Source: Hohaiivirga sp031546825 (GTDB taxonomy: Bacteria > Pseudomonadota > Alphaproteobacteria > Rhizobiales > Beijerinckiaceae). Taken from it: a DNA stretch of 64,000 nucleotides. The translations under genes and the position numbers were made by a program. Each line of letters begins with the position of its first letter. Position 1 is the first letter of the stretch. The notes under the pieces are model-generated. The model saw nothing but the letters and a program-made list of their open reading frames with translations, searched no databases and was not told the DNA's origin. Positions 8,005 to 17,164 of the stretch are shown here, piece by piece. The stretch lies in assembly GCA_031546825.1 (NCBI GenBank), contig JAVBJU010000030.1:1-64000 (forward strand). Direction: 5' to 3'.

Positions 8005-9273
8005 TTACCTAAAGAACTTCTCTTCCTTCGGCGGCACCGGGTCGGCGGAGGCCAGCGGGACCTGATTGCCAAGGCCGTCGCGGTTGTAGATATCGCCGCG
8101 GAACTGCACCAGCCCGTCGGGCGTCGCCCAAGCGGTGATATAGGTCCAATAGACGTTCACCGGCTCGCGCAGGCGCGCATCCTTGCGCTGTCCGGATAGG
8201 AAGGCATTCTCGATTTCGGGGCGGCCCCAACCGGGGGTTTCCTTCAGGAGAAACTGGATGTAGTCGCGCACATTCTGCAAACGCACGCAGCCGGAAGAGA
8301 CAAAGCGGAAATCGTCACCGAACACGCCCTTGGCAGGCGTATCGTGCATGTAAACGCCGTAGGGGTTGGGAATGTTGATGCGCACGAAGCCCATGGAGTT
8401 GGTGTCGCCACCCGGATCCTGGCGGAACATATACTGAGTCGCGTCCATCGAATTCCAGTTGATCGACTGGGGCGCGACTTCCTGCCCGCCCTTGTTGTAG
8501 ACGCGAATCTTGTTGTCGCTCAGATAGGTCGGGTCAGACCGCATCTTTGGAATCAGATCCTTGCGGATAATCGAGGCTGGCACCGTCCAGAAGGGGTTGA
8601 AGTTAATCTCAACCACTTTGGCGTTCATGATCGGCGACTGGCGGTCGATCTTGCCGACACCTGCGGCGTGACGGCTCTGAACCTCATTGCTCTCAACCGT
8701 TTCAACCACGGCCGCCGGAATATTGACGATGACGTAGCGGTTGCCGAGATTGCCACCATAGGAGCGCAAGCGCACCACATTGATTTCAAGCTGCTTGAGC
8801 CGCACATCGGCGGGCACATTCATGGCCTGCAATGTCGCGGCGTTCATCTGCCCCGTTGTATTGAGCCCGTGACGCGCCTGGAAACGCCGCACGCCGGCTT
8901 CAACGTAAGAATCGTAAACCGCAGAGGTGCCAACGGACGGGTCGAGATCGCCGCCGACAAACAACCGCTGACGCAAAGCCGTCACATCGCCACTCTTCGA
9001 GCCGACCCGAAGATTGGTGGCGATGCTGAGTCGCTGCCAGCCGCCACGCGCCACGAGATCACGGTAACGACCGATCATTTCATCGGTCGCGGAAACCGTC
9101 TGCGACGACAGGATGGGTGTCACCGAGCGCGGCACACGCAAGCGCGAGGCAGAATCATAGTTCTGCCCCCATTCGGCCTGGTCGTTGGCCGTCATTCGCT
9201 GCGCCGAAGCGTTGCCCGCGACCGCCAATGCCAAAACAAAAGCGCCGGTATAGAGGGAAATCCGAGAAAACAT
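8005..9273 (-). CDS. L,D-transpeptidase with peptidoglycan-binding domain
   Basis: 422 aa exported enzyme that makes 3-3 crosslinks in peptidoglycan or attaches proteins to it; periplasmic. It has a signal peptide at residues 1-24 ending in ASAQ, a putative peptidoglycan-binding helix bundle around 95-152, and a YkuD catalytic domain around 178-345. The catalytic His310 (YMHDTP) and Cys329 (SSGCVRL) are visible. A large insertion between the YkuD start and its active site places this in the long YcbB-like (LdtD) class rather than the short ErfK class. It is monocistronic, with a terminator after it. An inverted repeat TTAAAACG/CGTTTTAA lies about 100 bases upstream (9374-9403), role unknown. 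Confidence 0.92.
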   Translation of the reverse strand: MFSRISLYTGAFVLALAVAGNASAQRMTANDQAEWGQNYDSASRLRVPRSVTPILSSQTVSATDEMIGRYRDLVARGGWQRLSIATNLRVGSKSGDVTALRQRLFVGGDLDPSVGTSAVYDSYVEAGVRRFQARHGLNTTGQMNAATLQAMNVPADVRLKQLEINVVRLRSYGGNLGNRYVIVNIPAAVVETVESNEVQSRHAAGVGKIDRQSPIMNAKVVEINFNPFWTVPASIIRKDLIPKMRSDPTYLSDNKIRVYNKGGQEVAPQSINWNSMDATQYMFRQDPGGDTNSMGFVRINIPNPYGVYMHDTPAKGVFGDDFRFVSSGCVRLQNVRDYIQFLLKETPGWGRPEIENAFLSGQRKDARLREPVNVYWTYITAWATPDGLVQFRGDIYNRDGLGNQVPLASADPVPPKEEKFFR

Positions 9274-9454
9274 GTTCGTGCTTTCAGTCCTTGGAATTTA
9301 TATTGTCAGGAGCGGCCGTGAAGCTGCCCATCGCTGCCCAGCAAAATGCTCCGACATCGTTAAGGAAGCGTGTTTAAAACGACGAAAATCGAGGCCGTTT
9401 TAAGGCATTCGCCATTGTAGCTGGGATTATTCTAAAGCGTGGCAGCGCCCGCAT

Positions 9455-9907
9455 TCACGGCAGCCGCTCACGCGCCGCCCGCCATGCCAGTATAAAATAG
9501 GCGATCAGGAGTACCGCGAACAGCCAGGCACTCCACGCCCCAAGCGTCACCAGATTATTGAAGAGCGTAGCGACGCAGATATAGCTCAGCACCGCGACCA
9601 GCCAGACAACGCCCCCCCAGGCGCTCAGCGTCCATAACCCGACGGCGGCAATCACGTCGATGACTGCAAAAAAGACAACGGTGGATTGGAAATCCACATC
9701 GCGTAACAGGAACTCGTTACCCCGGCCCAGCACACCAAAGATCGTCGCCCACGCCGCAAGCCCTTTCATCAGCCAGATGAGCGAGAGAAACCGGGCGAAC
9801 CACGCCAAAATCTTATGCCAGGTCAAGGATGGAGCGACCTCGGTCGATGCACGGAGCGCATCGCCAGAAGGTTGCGGCATCGTGGTTTTTTGCAGAAGGC
9901 TGAACAT
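9455..9907 (-). CDS. Small integral membrane protein (DUF6163-like)
   Basis: 150 aa with four hydrophobic segments, roughly residues 28-50, 63-85, 93-110 and 118-140. A short Pro- and Thr-containing N-terminus precedes them. It resembles small rhizobial membrane proteins of the DUF6163 type; function unknown. I use the ATG at 9907 (MFSLLQ), which has CAGGA upstream; a TTG at 9946 would add 13 residues. It lies between the enoyl-CoA hydratase-like gene upstream and the L,D-transpeptidase downstream, all on the same strand. The family name is from memory and is moderate. Confidence 0.65.
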   Translation of the reverse strand: MFSLLQKTTMPQPSGDALRASTEVAPSLTWHKILAWFARFLSLIWLMKGLAAWATIFGVLGRGNEFLLRDVDFQSTVVFFAVIDVIAAVGLWTLSAWGGVVWLVAVLSYICVATLFNNLVTLGAWSAWLFAVLLIAYFILAWRAARERLP

Positions 9908-9994
9908 ATCTAATCCTGTTTTCTCTTCAGCCCCAAAGGCCAACAAAATTGGCCCTCTCGCATGCCACGGAATTGAACGGCGCGACCTCTGTCA

Positions 9995-11044
9995 TCACAC
10001 GCCCCTCATCTCGGTCGGCAGTGGAGCAAAATAGGCTTCAACCGCCGCCGGATCGATACCAGCAAGTGTCGGCGGTTTCCATACCGGTTTATTGTCTTTG
10101 TCCACCAGCACGGCCCGCACGCCCTCAAAAAAGTCTCGACCAAGTTCAGTTGTTCGCGCGGCAAGCCGGTAATCCATGCGCAATATCTCGGCGAGACTAA
10201 GCTGCGCCGCACGCCTGATCTGCTCAAGGGCCAGACACATGCTCATCGGCGACTTCCCATCGAAGCATGTGAGGATATGCGCAGCAAGCGGCGAAACCGG
10301 AGCTTGCCCGGCAACCCGCATGATAATCTCTCGCACGCTGTCAGCAGCAAAACAGCGCTCAATCATACCAGCCTCAGCGGCAAGACGTGATGGGCCTGCG
10401 GGAACGGCCAACGCGTCCAGAACCTCAGCAACAGACTGGCCTGCCGAAAGCCGCTGTTCGAGAACATCGAAATACGAGGTCGGCACCGCGTGCGTTGCCA
10501 AACCAAGATAAAGTGCATCGTCACGGCGTATCCGGTCCCCCGTCACGACGAGGTATCTGCCAAAATTGTGCGGCAGACGCGACAGCGGATAGGTTGCCCC
10601 TACATCGGGAATAAAGCCAATGGCAACTTCCGGCATTGCGAACAGATAGTCGTCGCCAGCAATGCGGTGCGAGCCATGCGCCGATATTCCAACGCCGCCC
10701 CCCATGACAATGCCACTAAGAAGCGAAATATAAGGCTTGGGAAACTGGGCAATCTGAGCGTTGAGCTCATATTCCTCATGGAAAAAAGCTAAAACTTCTT
10801 CGCGCCGACCTTCCAAGCTGGTGGTATAGAGGCCCCGAATGTCGCCCCCCGCGCAAAACGCCTTTTCACCCGCCCCACGGACGATAACGCAGGAAATCGC
10901 GGGATCATGTGCCCAGGATGTCAAGGCTTGTGCAATGCCCGCAACAACTGTGCGATTTAAGGCATTTAGCGCCTTGGGCCGGTTCAATGTGATGATACCA
11001 GCGGCCCCTCGCCTTTCGCATATCACCTGCTGAACGTCACTCAT
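9995..11044 (-). CDS. 3-Hydroxyisobutyryl-CoA hydrolase (enoyl-CoA hydratase family)
   Basis: 349 aa crotonase-fold enzyme. The oxyanion-hole motif is CAGGDIRGLY near 62-71. The MGGGVGISAHGSHRIA and MPEVAIGFIPDVGA segments are characteristic of 3-hydroxyisobutyryl-CoA hydrolase (EC 3.1.2.4), which frees 3-hydroxyisobutyrate in valine breakdown. The length, about 350 rather than 260 residues, also separates it from ordinary enoyl-CoA hydratases. No other valine-degradation gene is adjacent. The start ATG at 11044 aligns with the family. Confidence 0.88.
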   Translation of the reverse strand: MSDVQQVICERRGAAGIITLNRPKALNALNRTVVAGIAQALTSWAHDPAISCVIVRGAGEKAFCAGGDIRGLYTTSLEGRREEVLAFFHEEYELNAQIAQFPKPYISLLSGIVMGGGVGISAHGSHRIAGDDYLFAMPEVAIGFIPDVGATYPLSRLPHNFGRYLVVTGDRIRRDDALYLGLATHAVPTSYFDVLEQRLSAGQSVAEVLDALAVPAGPSRLAAEAGMIERCFAADSVREIIMRVAGQAPVSPLAAHILTCFDGKSPMSMCLALEQIRRAAQLSLAEILRMDYRLAARTTELGRDFFEGVRAVLVDKDNKPVWKPPTLAGIDPAAVEAYFAPLPTEMRGV

Positions 11045-11325
11045 TTAAAACCTCCCACAGCACACGGGCTTTCTAGTATCAGCCTAGCACTCTCTTTGGA
11101 CAACGCCTATCCATGCCCGCTTTAGCAACCGCAACAATCGGCATTGAGCCGGTTTATTCTTTTGCTGTGGAGCCGATTTATGTCTCACAGAACGCTTTTC
11201 CGATAGGACGAAAGCAATCGAACGGACTCTGTCACACAATCTTGAGCCATAGACGCATGGCGGGTGATTGTAATCTATGGTAGCCACCCATACCATCACG
11301 GTAGCGCGAATTTTTCGGAATTATC
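11045..11325. other. Divergent spacer before hemB
   Basis: 281 bases between two divergent genes with no supported coding sequence. It must carry promoters for both hemB and the hydrolase gene; I see no strong operator palindrome. Confidence 0.4.
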
Positions 11326-12345
11326 ATGGCCATATCGTCTGCTTCTCCCCACAGGCTTGATCTCGTTCATCGCCCCCGACGCAATCGTAGAACCGACTGG
11401 TCCCGACGGCTTATCAGAGAAAACCGCTTGAGCGTCGATGATCTGATATGGCCGCTTTTCCTGGTGGATGGCGAAAACGTCCGGCAACCTGTGATGTCCA
11501 TGCCCGGCGTTGAGCGGCTCAGCGTCGATCAAGCCGTCCGGGAAGCGGAGACTGCAGCAACCCTCGGCATTCCCGTGCTGGCACTGTTTCCTTATACCGA
11601 GAATACCCTGCGCGACCCCGATGGTTCCGAAGCGCTCAACCCCAATAATCTTGTGTGCACCGCCGTCCGCGCCATCAAAAAGGCCGTGCCGCACCTTGGC
11701 ATCTTGTGCGATGTGGCGCTTGATCCGTATACAAGCCACGGGCATGACGGCCTCATGGACGGCGAGACCATCATCAATGACGCAACGGTCGCCGTGCTCG
11801 CCCAACAGGCTGTGCTGCTCGCACAAGCCGGTTGTGACATCATTGGCCCCTCCGACATGATGGATGGGCGCGTGGGTGCCATTCGCGCCGCGCTTGATGA
11901 TAACGGCTTTGATGACGTGCAGATCATGGCCTATTCAGCGAAATACGCCTCGGCTTTCTACGGGCCATTTCGCGATGCGATTGGCACGAATGCTGCGCTC
12001 ATCGGCGACAAGAAAACCTATCAGATGGACCCGGCCAATTCCGACGAGGCCTTGCATGAGGTTGCGCTCGATCTCGACCAGGGTGCCGACATGGTGATGG
12101 TGAAGCCCGGCTTGCCCTATCTCGACATCATCCGGCGCATCAAGGATGCTTTCGGTCGACCCACATTCGCCTATCAGGTATCGGGCGAATACGCGATGAT
12201 TGAGGCTGCGGCACGCAACGGCTGGATTGATGGCGATCGGGCGGCAGTTGAAAGCCTGATTGCCTTCAAACGCGCGGGTGCAGACGGCATTCTCACCTAT
12301 TTTGCCCCCCGTGTCGCCGCCATGCTCAAGGATGGTCGTTTGTGA
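11326..12345 (+). CDS. hemB: Porphobilinogen synthase (delta-aminolevulinate dehydratase)
   Basis: 339 aa TIM-barrel enzyme condensing two 5-aminolevulinates to porphobilinogen in heme synthesis. The Schiff-base lysines are Lys206 (YSAKYAS) and Lys260 (VMVKPG). The metal loop reads DVALDPYTSHGHDG (129-142), so the three Cys ligands of the zinc enzymes are replaced by Ala131, Asp133 and Asp141. This is the Mg-dependent type described in Bradyrhizobium and Pseudomonas. The stop overlaps the start of the next gene (GTGA), which suggests translational coupling to a membrane protein. Confidence 0.96.
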   Translation: MAISSASPHRLDLVHRPRRNRRTDWSRRLIRENRLSVDDLIWPLFLVDGENVRQPVMSMPGVERLSVDQAVREAETAATLGIPVLALFPYTENTLRDPDGSEALNPNNLVCTAVRAIKKAVPHLGILCDVALDPYTSHGHDGLMDGETIINDATVAVLAQQAVLLAQAGCDIIGPSDMMDGRVGAIRAALDDNGFDDVQIMAYSAKYASAFYGPFRDAIGTNAALIGDKKTYQMDPANSDEALHEVALDLDQGADMVMVKPGLPYLDIIRRIKDAFGRPTFAYQVSGEYAMIEAAARNGWIDGDRAAVESLIAFKRAGADGILTYFAPRVAAMLKDGRL

Positions 12346-13676
12346 GTAACCCGGCAAACTTCAAGGTTCAGGCCCACAGCCGCACCAACCGGCGGCTGTT
12401 CTGGCTCAGCTTCTTCGTGGCGGCGATTGCCGCCCTGTTTGGCTGGTCTGCGGCTGAAAATACGTCCGACCTGCGCACCTGCGAACTGGCGGTCGATGCC
12501 CTCAATGAAGGCGGCGATAAAATCGACATCAGGCGCGTTAGCACCGCATCATTGGCACGCGTGGTGCGCATTGATTACAGCGCCATACCAGCGGGTCACA
12601 ACGTGCCAATCAGCCGTTATGTGTCCTGTCGCTTTTCGTCGGCCCAGACGCCACCTTATACGATCGGCCTGTCGTCGGTTGATACCGAAAATGGGCCGTT
12701 GCCGGATAGCAACCTCTATCTCCTGCGCCGCTTTTATCTGGACACCAAAGAAGCGCGGAATACCTCGCTGTCATTTGCTCCCAATGCAACCGCAGGCCTG
12801 GCCAATATTGCGGCCCATTGCCTGGAGTGGCTGGTCAGCGTGGTGTCCAAAGCGGCCATCTACAGCCTTTTGGCCAGCCTCTATCTATGCTTTGCCAACC
12901 GTTTGAATATCTCGCCGCGATACCGCACGCTCCATGGGGCTACCATGGGCATTCTCGCCGTGGCGGGCGCTACGGTGGCAAGCGGGGTGGTGTCTGCGCT
13001 CGCCATCATCTTGTCGATATGCGCCGGACTGGTCAGCGCCGTTTCACTCCGCCTTGTTACCACAGAGGATTTGCGGCTTACGGAGGCCCGACGGGATGTG
13101 GTGCTTGTGCCCTGGCTGTTTTTCTCTGCGATGATCGGGCTTGCGCTGTTCTGGTTTCCCACCCGTGGCGCCCTCCATACCCCTCTGCTTCCGGCGTGGC
13201 TATTGCAACCTAAGCTGTTATTCACGTTGGGTGGCCACGGCGTTTCCATTACGGTGCTCAGCGCCCTGCTGTCCGCCATTGCTATCTTATGGCTCGTGAC
13301 CGGCATCGGGCGGACAAAGGCAGATTCCAGCAGACAAACCACCGGCGCTTTGCGACACATCAACCTGGTTTTTATTCCCGTTCTGGCCGGAATCGTCACG
13401 GCATTTGGCTTCCTGCAATACGGAATGGCTGTTAACCCGTTCCTGCTGTGTACCAAAGCTGCCCTAATCGCGATTATGGTGCTGGCGCTCAGTGAGAGCG
13501 ACCGGCACGTATTTGTCTTACCCATCAGTTTGGCGGTGGTGTCGTTTGAATATGCCATCGCACCATTTCTCGAGATCACCATCTCTGATGCAGCGACCTA
13601 TGCGCTGCTCGTTGGCGTATTATTAATGCTGATGGGCAGGCACCAGAACGCTGCCATGAAGAGTTCAACGCCATGA
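12342..13676 (+). CDS. Multi-pass membrane protein, unknown function
   Basis: 444 aa. A first membrane segment lies near residues 20-36. An exported domain of about 100 residues with two Cys follows (about 40-140), and then eight or so hydrophobic segments run to the C-terminus. I do not recognise a family. It starts with GTG inside the hemB stop (4-base overlap) and ends in an ATGA overlap with the threonine ammonia-lyase gene, so the three genes are almost certainly one transcript with coupled translation. Nothing in the sequence shows a transport or enzymatic motif. Confidence 0.7.
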   Translation: MSNPANFKVQAHSRTNRRLFWLSFFVAAIAALFGWSAAENTSDLRTCELAVDALNEGGDKIDIRRVSTASLARVVRIDYSAIPAGHNVPISRYVSCRFSSAQTPPYTIGLSSVDTENGPLPDSNLYLLRRFYLDTKEARNTSLSFAPNATAGLANIAAHCLEWLVSVVSKAAIYSLLASLYLCFANRLNISPRYRTLHGATMGILAVAGATVASGVVSALAIILSICAGLVSAVSLRLVTTEDLRLTEARRDVVLVPWLFFSAMIGLALFWFPTRGALHTPLLPAWLLQPKLLFTLGGHGVSITVLSALLSAIAILWLVTGIGRTKADSSRQTTGALRHINLVFIPVLAGIVTAFGFLQYGMAVNPFLLCTKAALIAIMVLALSESDRHVFVLPISLAVVSFEYAIAPFLEITISDAATYALLVGVLLMLMGRHQNAAMKSSTP

Positions 13677-14911
13677 CCGACTACGCCATAACAGCCGCCG
13701 ACGTCCTGGGTGCCGCTCGCACACTCCATGGTAAGGTGCTCAAAACGCCGCTCCTGCCCGCACCGCGCCTGTCGGAACTATCGGGCGCAACCGTTCTCAT
13801 CAAATACGAGAACATGCAGCCGACCGGCTCATTCAAGGAGCGCGGTGCCTATAACAAATTGGTTTCGCTCTCAGCGGATGAGCGCCGCCGTGGCGTCATC
13901 GCCATGTCGGCGGGCAATCATGCCCAGGCAGTGGCGTATATCGCCCGCCAGTTTGGCATTCCGGCGACCATCGTCATGCCGGTGGTCACGCCGATTCTCA
14001 AGGCTGAGAATACACGCTCCTACGGTGCCGAAGTCATCCTCCATGGTGAGACGCTGGCGGAATCGGCACTCATGGCCCAGAAAACCGCCAAAGAGCGCGG
14101 ACTGACGCTGATTCACCCCTATGACGACCCGCTGGTGATGGCTGGACAAGGCACCCTTGCCCTGGAAATTCTCGAAGACGCGCCGGATGTTGACTGCATC
14201 GTTGTGCCGATCGGTGGTGGGGGCTTGATTTCGGGCATCGCCATCGCCGCAAAGGCTAAAAACCCAAAGATCGATATTTTCGGTGTTGAAGCAGATTTTT
14301 ACCCGAGCTGCACCAATGCGCTTGAAGGTTCAACACTGCCAATCGGCGGGCCGACGCTCGCTGAAGGCATCGCCGTCAAAACCATTGGCGAACACACACT
14401 TCCCATTATCCGCGATCTGGTATCGAAAGTCTTTCTGGTCGGCGAGCAGCAAATCGAAACCGCCATCAACCACTATGCAACCCTACAACGCACCATGGCC
14501 GAGGGCGCGGCTGCGGCTGGCCTTGCCACGCTGTTGGCCCACCCGGAAACCTTCCGCGGGCGCAAGGTGACCCTGGTGCTTTCCGGCGGGAATATCGATG
14601 CTCGCATCCTCGCCTCCATCATGGTGCGCGAACTCGAACGCGCCAATCGCATTATTTCGCTCCGCATCACCACCAATGACGTTCCGTGCTTGCTGGGGCA
14701 GTTGGCAGGGCGGCTTGGTGAACTGGGTGCCAATATTCTTGAGGTCTCCCACCGCCGCCTCTTCCTTGATGTGCCGGTGAAAGGTGTTTCCATCGACTTC
14801 ACCATCGAAGCGCGCGATGCCAATCATGCGGCCACCATTCTCACAGCCCTTGAAAAAGACGGGCTGTCTCCACATTTGTTGTCTTCCCTAGGCACCGCTT
14901 ACCAAGGCTGA
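13673..14911 (+). CDS. ilvA: Threonine ammonia-lyase with C-terminal ACT domain
   Basis: 412 aa PLP enzyme deaminating threonine to 2-oxobutyrate, the first step toward isoleucine. The PLP lysine is Lys55 in TGSFKERGAY. The glycine-rich phosphate loop is PIGGGGLISG near 180-190. The C-terminal approximately 80 residues (from about 330) form one ACT domain (LRITTNDVPCLLGQLAGRLG), which normally binds a regulatory amino acid. The length matches the 400-aa single-ACT class rather than the 510-aa two-ACT biosynthetic E. coli IlvA, so a catabolic role is also possible. Its ATG overlaps the preceding gene. Confidence 0.92.
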   Translation: MTDYAITAADVLGAARTLHGKVLKTPLLPAPRLSELSGATVLIKYENMQPTGSFKERGAYNKLVSLSADERRRGVIAMSAGNHAQAVAYIARQFGIPATIVMPVVTPILKAENTRSYGAEVILHGETLAESALMAQKTAKERGLTLIHPYDDPLVMAGQGTLALEILEDAPDVDCIVVPIGGGGLISGIAIAAKAKNPKIDIFGVEADFYPSCTNALEGSTLPIGGPTLAEGIAVKTIGEHTLPIIRDLVSKVFLVGEQQIETAINHYATLQRTMAEGAAAAGLATLLAHPETFRGRKVTLVLSGGNIDARILASIMVRELERANRIISLRITTNDVPCLLGQLAGRLGELGANILEVSHRRLFLDVPVKGVSIDFTIEARDANHAATILTALEKDGLSPHLLSSLGTAYQG

Positions 14912-14918
14912 AGACACC

Positions 14919-15380
14919 ATGGCCCATGACTGGAATTCGACCATTTTGCAGACAGGCGCGCGCCTCACCGAGGGCACATTGGGTCGTCGGCTCATCGCCT
15001 ATGCCATCGATGTGGTCATCATCGCCTTGCTTTTCATGGTGTTCAAGATTGCCGTCAGCATTCTCGGTATCGTGACATTTGGTCTTGCCTGGTTGGCCTT
15101 CGCCGTGCCGATGCTGGTGATTGCCGTGCTTTACAGCGCGCTCACCATCGCCTCATCGGCGCAAGGCACCTGGGGAATGCGGGCTGTGGGCTTGCGGCTG
15201 ATCGATGGCCGGACTGGCGGCACCGTGCCGTTGATCCACGCTGCAGCCCATTCGCTGCTGTTCTATGTGGCCGCCATGAGTTTCGTGCTGCTGCTGTGCG
15301 ATATCGGCTGCGGCGTGCTGCGTTCCGATTCGCGGATAGCGCGCGACCTCATCGTCGGCGTTGTCGCCACTCGTTCATAG
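14919..15380 (+). CDS. RDD family membrane protein
   Basis: 153 aa with three hydrophobic segments. The RDD-family signature is recognisable: an RLIAYAIDVVII start of the first membrane segment (Arg and Asp conserved) and a GTWGMRAVGLRLID motif after the second. Function of the family is largely unknown, with transport-related roles proposed for some. It sits 7 bases after ilvA and upstream of bpt, a gene order common in rhizobia. Confidence 0.85.
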   Translation: MAHDWNSTILQTGARLTEGTLGRRLIAYAIDVVIIALLFMVFKIAVSILGIVTFGLAWLAFAVPMLVIAVLYSALTIASSAQGTWGMRAVGLRLIDGRTGGTVPLIHAAAHSLLFYVAAMSFVLLLCDIGCGVLRSDSRIARDLIVGVVATRS

Positions 15381-15499
15381 AGGGTCATAGCGCTCGACAG
15401 ATTGTGCGCTTCGCCCTATTTTATGTGATCTCAAGAGCTTTTTCGCGTTCGTCGGATACCCCGAATACGCGGTTTGCTTCAATACCGGCTCCGCGCATC

Positions 15500-16243
15500 G
15501 TGACTTTCCATTCTCAGGAACCCAGGCAATTCTTTCTGACGCCACCGACTGCATGCCCATATCTGCCGGGTCGGCAAGAGCGAAAAATATTCACGCCCGT
15601 GAGCGGCGATAATGCCGCCAGCCTCAATAACTTCCTTGCCCAAAACGGCTTTCGCCGCTCACAGAACATCGCCTACCGCCCAGCCTGCGAAGAGTGCCAG
15701 GCTTGCGTATCCGTGCGGGTGCCCGTGGACGGCTTTGCGCCCTCGCGCAACATGAAGCGAGTGCTTGCAGACAATTCTGACCTCATCGGTACCATCGCGC
15801 CAAACAGTTACACGTCCGAGCAATACGCACTGTTCCGCCGTTACGTTGAAGCGCGTCACCCGGAAGGTGGGATGGCTGAAATGTCAGTGCTTGAATACCG
15901 GGCCATGATTGAGGAAAGCGCGGTGGAAACCTTTGTGGTTGAATACCGCCGCCGCGGCATCGACAGCGCCTTCACCGGGCGCGGCGAAGGTGATCTGCTT
16001 GCCGTCGCACTCATCGACCGCATCAATGACGGCCTGTCGATGGTCTATTCTTTCTACGACCCGACGCTCGCCAGCAAAAGCCCAGGCACCTATCTCATTC
16101 TCGACCACATCACCCGCACCCGCAAAGGTGGATTGCCGTACCTTTATCTGGGATACTGGGTCGAAGGCTCCGGCAAGATGGACTACAAAAAGCGGTTCCT
16201 GCCGCAGGAGCATCTGACGCAGGAAGGCTGGAAAATAAGATAA
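15500..16243 (+). CDS. bpt: Aspartate/glutamate leucyltransferase (Bpt)
   Basis: 247 aa aminoacyl-tRNA-protein transferase. It adds leucine from Leu-tRNA to proteins with N-terminal Asp or Glu, marking them for ClpS/ClpAP degradation (bacterial N-end rule). The N-terminal Cys cluster is present (Cys19 in TACPYLPG; Cys63, Cys66, Cys69 in CEECQAC). The C-terminal half has a GNAT-like fold with YSFYDP and LGYWVEGSGKMDYK. No ATG fits; I place the start at the GTG at 15500, which aligns with the family N-terminus (TFHSQEPRQFFLT). The frame is open upstream, but that part is shadow sequence of the RDD gene. Confidence 0.9.
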   Translation: MTFHSQEPRQFFLTPPTACPYLPGRQERKIFTPVSGDNAASLNNFLAQNGFRRSQNIAYRPACEECQACVSVRVPVDGFAPSRNMKRVLADNSDLIGTIAPNSYTSEQYALFRRYVEARHPEGGMAEMSVLEYRAMIEESAVETFVVEYRRRGIDSAFTGRGEGDLLAVALIDRINDGLSMVYSFYDPTLASKSPGTYLILDHITRTRKGGLPYLYLGYWVEGSGKMDYKKRFLPQEHLTQEGWKIR

Positions 16244-16260
16244 AGCCGCAAAAATTTTAC

Positions 16261-16683
16261 TCAATTTTTCTTTGAAATATCACTAAAAAGATATTTTACT
16301 GCATAAACAGCGAGTCCAATCACCTGAGCAAGATTTTGGATAAGTAACGATGGAAGAAGCCAAGAATATGACTTAAAATCCAGCATTCCCATGCCTACAA
16401 AAATCAACAATCCAGACTGAAACAGGATCATAAAACCAATGGAAAGCCTAAGAAATGTTGACCATTTTTTCTTTTGAAGATAATGATCCTTAACACCTAT
16501 TAAGTGTTCATATGAATACTGAGAATTTATTGAATTTATTGAAAAATTTGCAACATACTCTTCTTCTCTAACCGCTTCTTCTGAATCAGCTTCAGAAGAA
16601 CGTTTAATTCCCTCAAGAACCTCAGCCTGCGAGGGAACTTGAACGGAAGCGGTTTTATTTTCCAAATCCCCGTTATTCGACAT
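16261..16683 (-). CDS. Two-TM membrane protein, partner of ImmA-like peptidase
   Basis: 140 aa of unknown family. An acidic, Ser/Glu-rich soluble N-terminus (1-75) is followed by two hydrophobic segments, about 78-99 and 108-132, and a short charged C-terminal tail. It overlaps the end of the ImmA-like gene by 11 bases, so the two are translated together. The AT-rich composition contrasts sharply with bpt and parC on either side. It could be a membrane-bound substrate or effector controlled by the peptidase; that is inference only. Confidence 0.7.
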   Translation of the reverse strand: MSNNGDLENKTASVQVPSQAEVLEGIKRSSEADSEEAVREEEYVANFSINSINSQYSYEHLIGVKDHYLQKKKWSTFLRLSIGFMILFQSGLLIFVGMGMLDFKSYSWLLPSLLIQNLAQVIGLAVYAVKYLFSDISKKN

Positions 16684-17164
16684 TCTTGAGCCTGAACTCC
16701 ATCATCGTCCGCGAAACACCGAAAATATTCGCTAACAAACTCACAGGCGTTACAGCGACTGGCTTTAATAAATGTGCAGGAACAAGCAAGCAAGCTGCAA
16801 ATTTATTAGCCTCTTTCTCGAAGATATTATCTCGGTCAGGTTCAGAAAACCTCGGTAAAACAGGATATTTATCCGGCTCTCTTAAAAAGAATTCCTTATG
16901 CAGAATCCAGTGGCCCAACTCATGCGCCATAGTGAAGGCTTGTCTTTGCGCGGAATCTGCTCGGTTGACGTACATGCGTGAATTAACGAAGTCGCAAACT
17001 CCTGCAACTTTTTCGGCATTCTTGCCAAAATCAGCAAATATGACGTTTAGCCCGTTATTCTCAGCAATCTCATAGATAGGAATGGGAGGCGAAGAATACT
17101 TTTGGGCTAGTTCTTCAGCCTTATTCTGAGCCAGTTCCCAGCGAGGTTGAGATAACGAAGACAT
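16673..17164 (-). CDS. ImmA/IrrE family metallo-endopeptidase
   Basis: 163 aa zinc peptidase domain. The metal and catalytic residues are seen as HELGH (His81, Glu82, His85), with a likely third ligand Glu118 in FEKEANKFAACLLVP, the family hallmark. Members such as ImmA cleave phage or ICE repressors, and IrrE/PprI cleaves DdrO in Deinococcus. Here no helix-turn-helix repressor is adjacent; the downstream partner is a two-TM membrane protein instead. The pair is AT-rich and interrupts the usual bpt-parC neighbourhood, so it looks horizontally acquired. The start at 17164 is preceded by AGAGGAGTGC. Confidence 0.88.
   Translation of the reverse strand: MSSLSQPRWELAQNKAEELAQKYSSPPIPIYEIAENNGLNVIFADFGKNAEKVAGVCDFVNSRMYVNRADSAQRQAFTMAHELGHWILHKEFFLREPDKYPVLPRFSEPDRDNIFEKEANKFAACLLVPAHLLKPVAVTPVSLLANIFGVSRTMMEFRLKNVE

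Noticed and set aside
8344..9321. 325-codon plus-strand frame over the L,D-transpeptidase gene
   Set aside because: No ribosome binding site or family; antisense to a gene with a signal peptide and catalytic His/Cys.
9374..9403. TTAAAACG/CGTTTTAA inverted repeat upstream of the L,D-transpeptidase
   Set aside because: Only 8 bp with a 14-base loop and no supporting context; not reported as a separate site.
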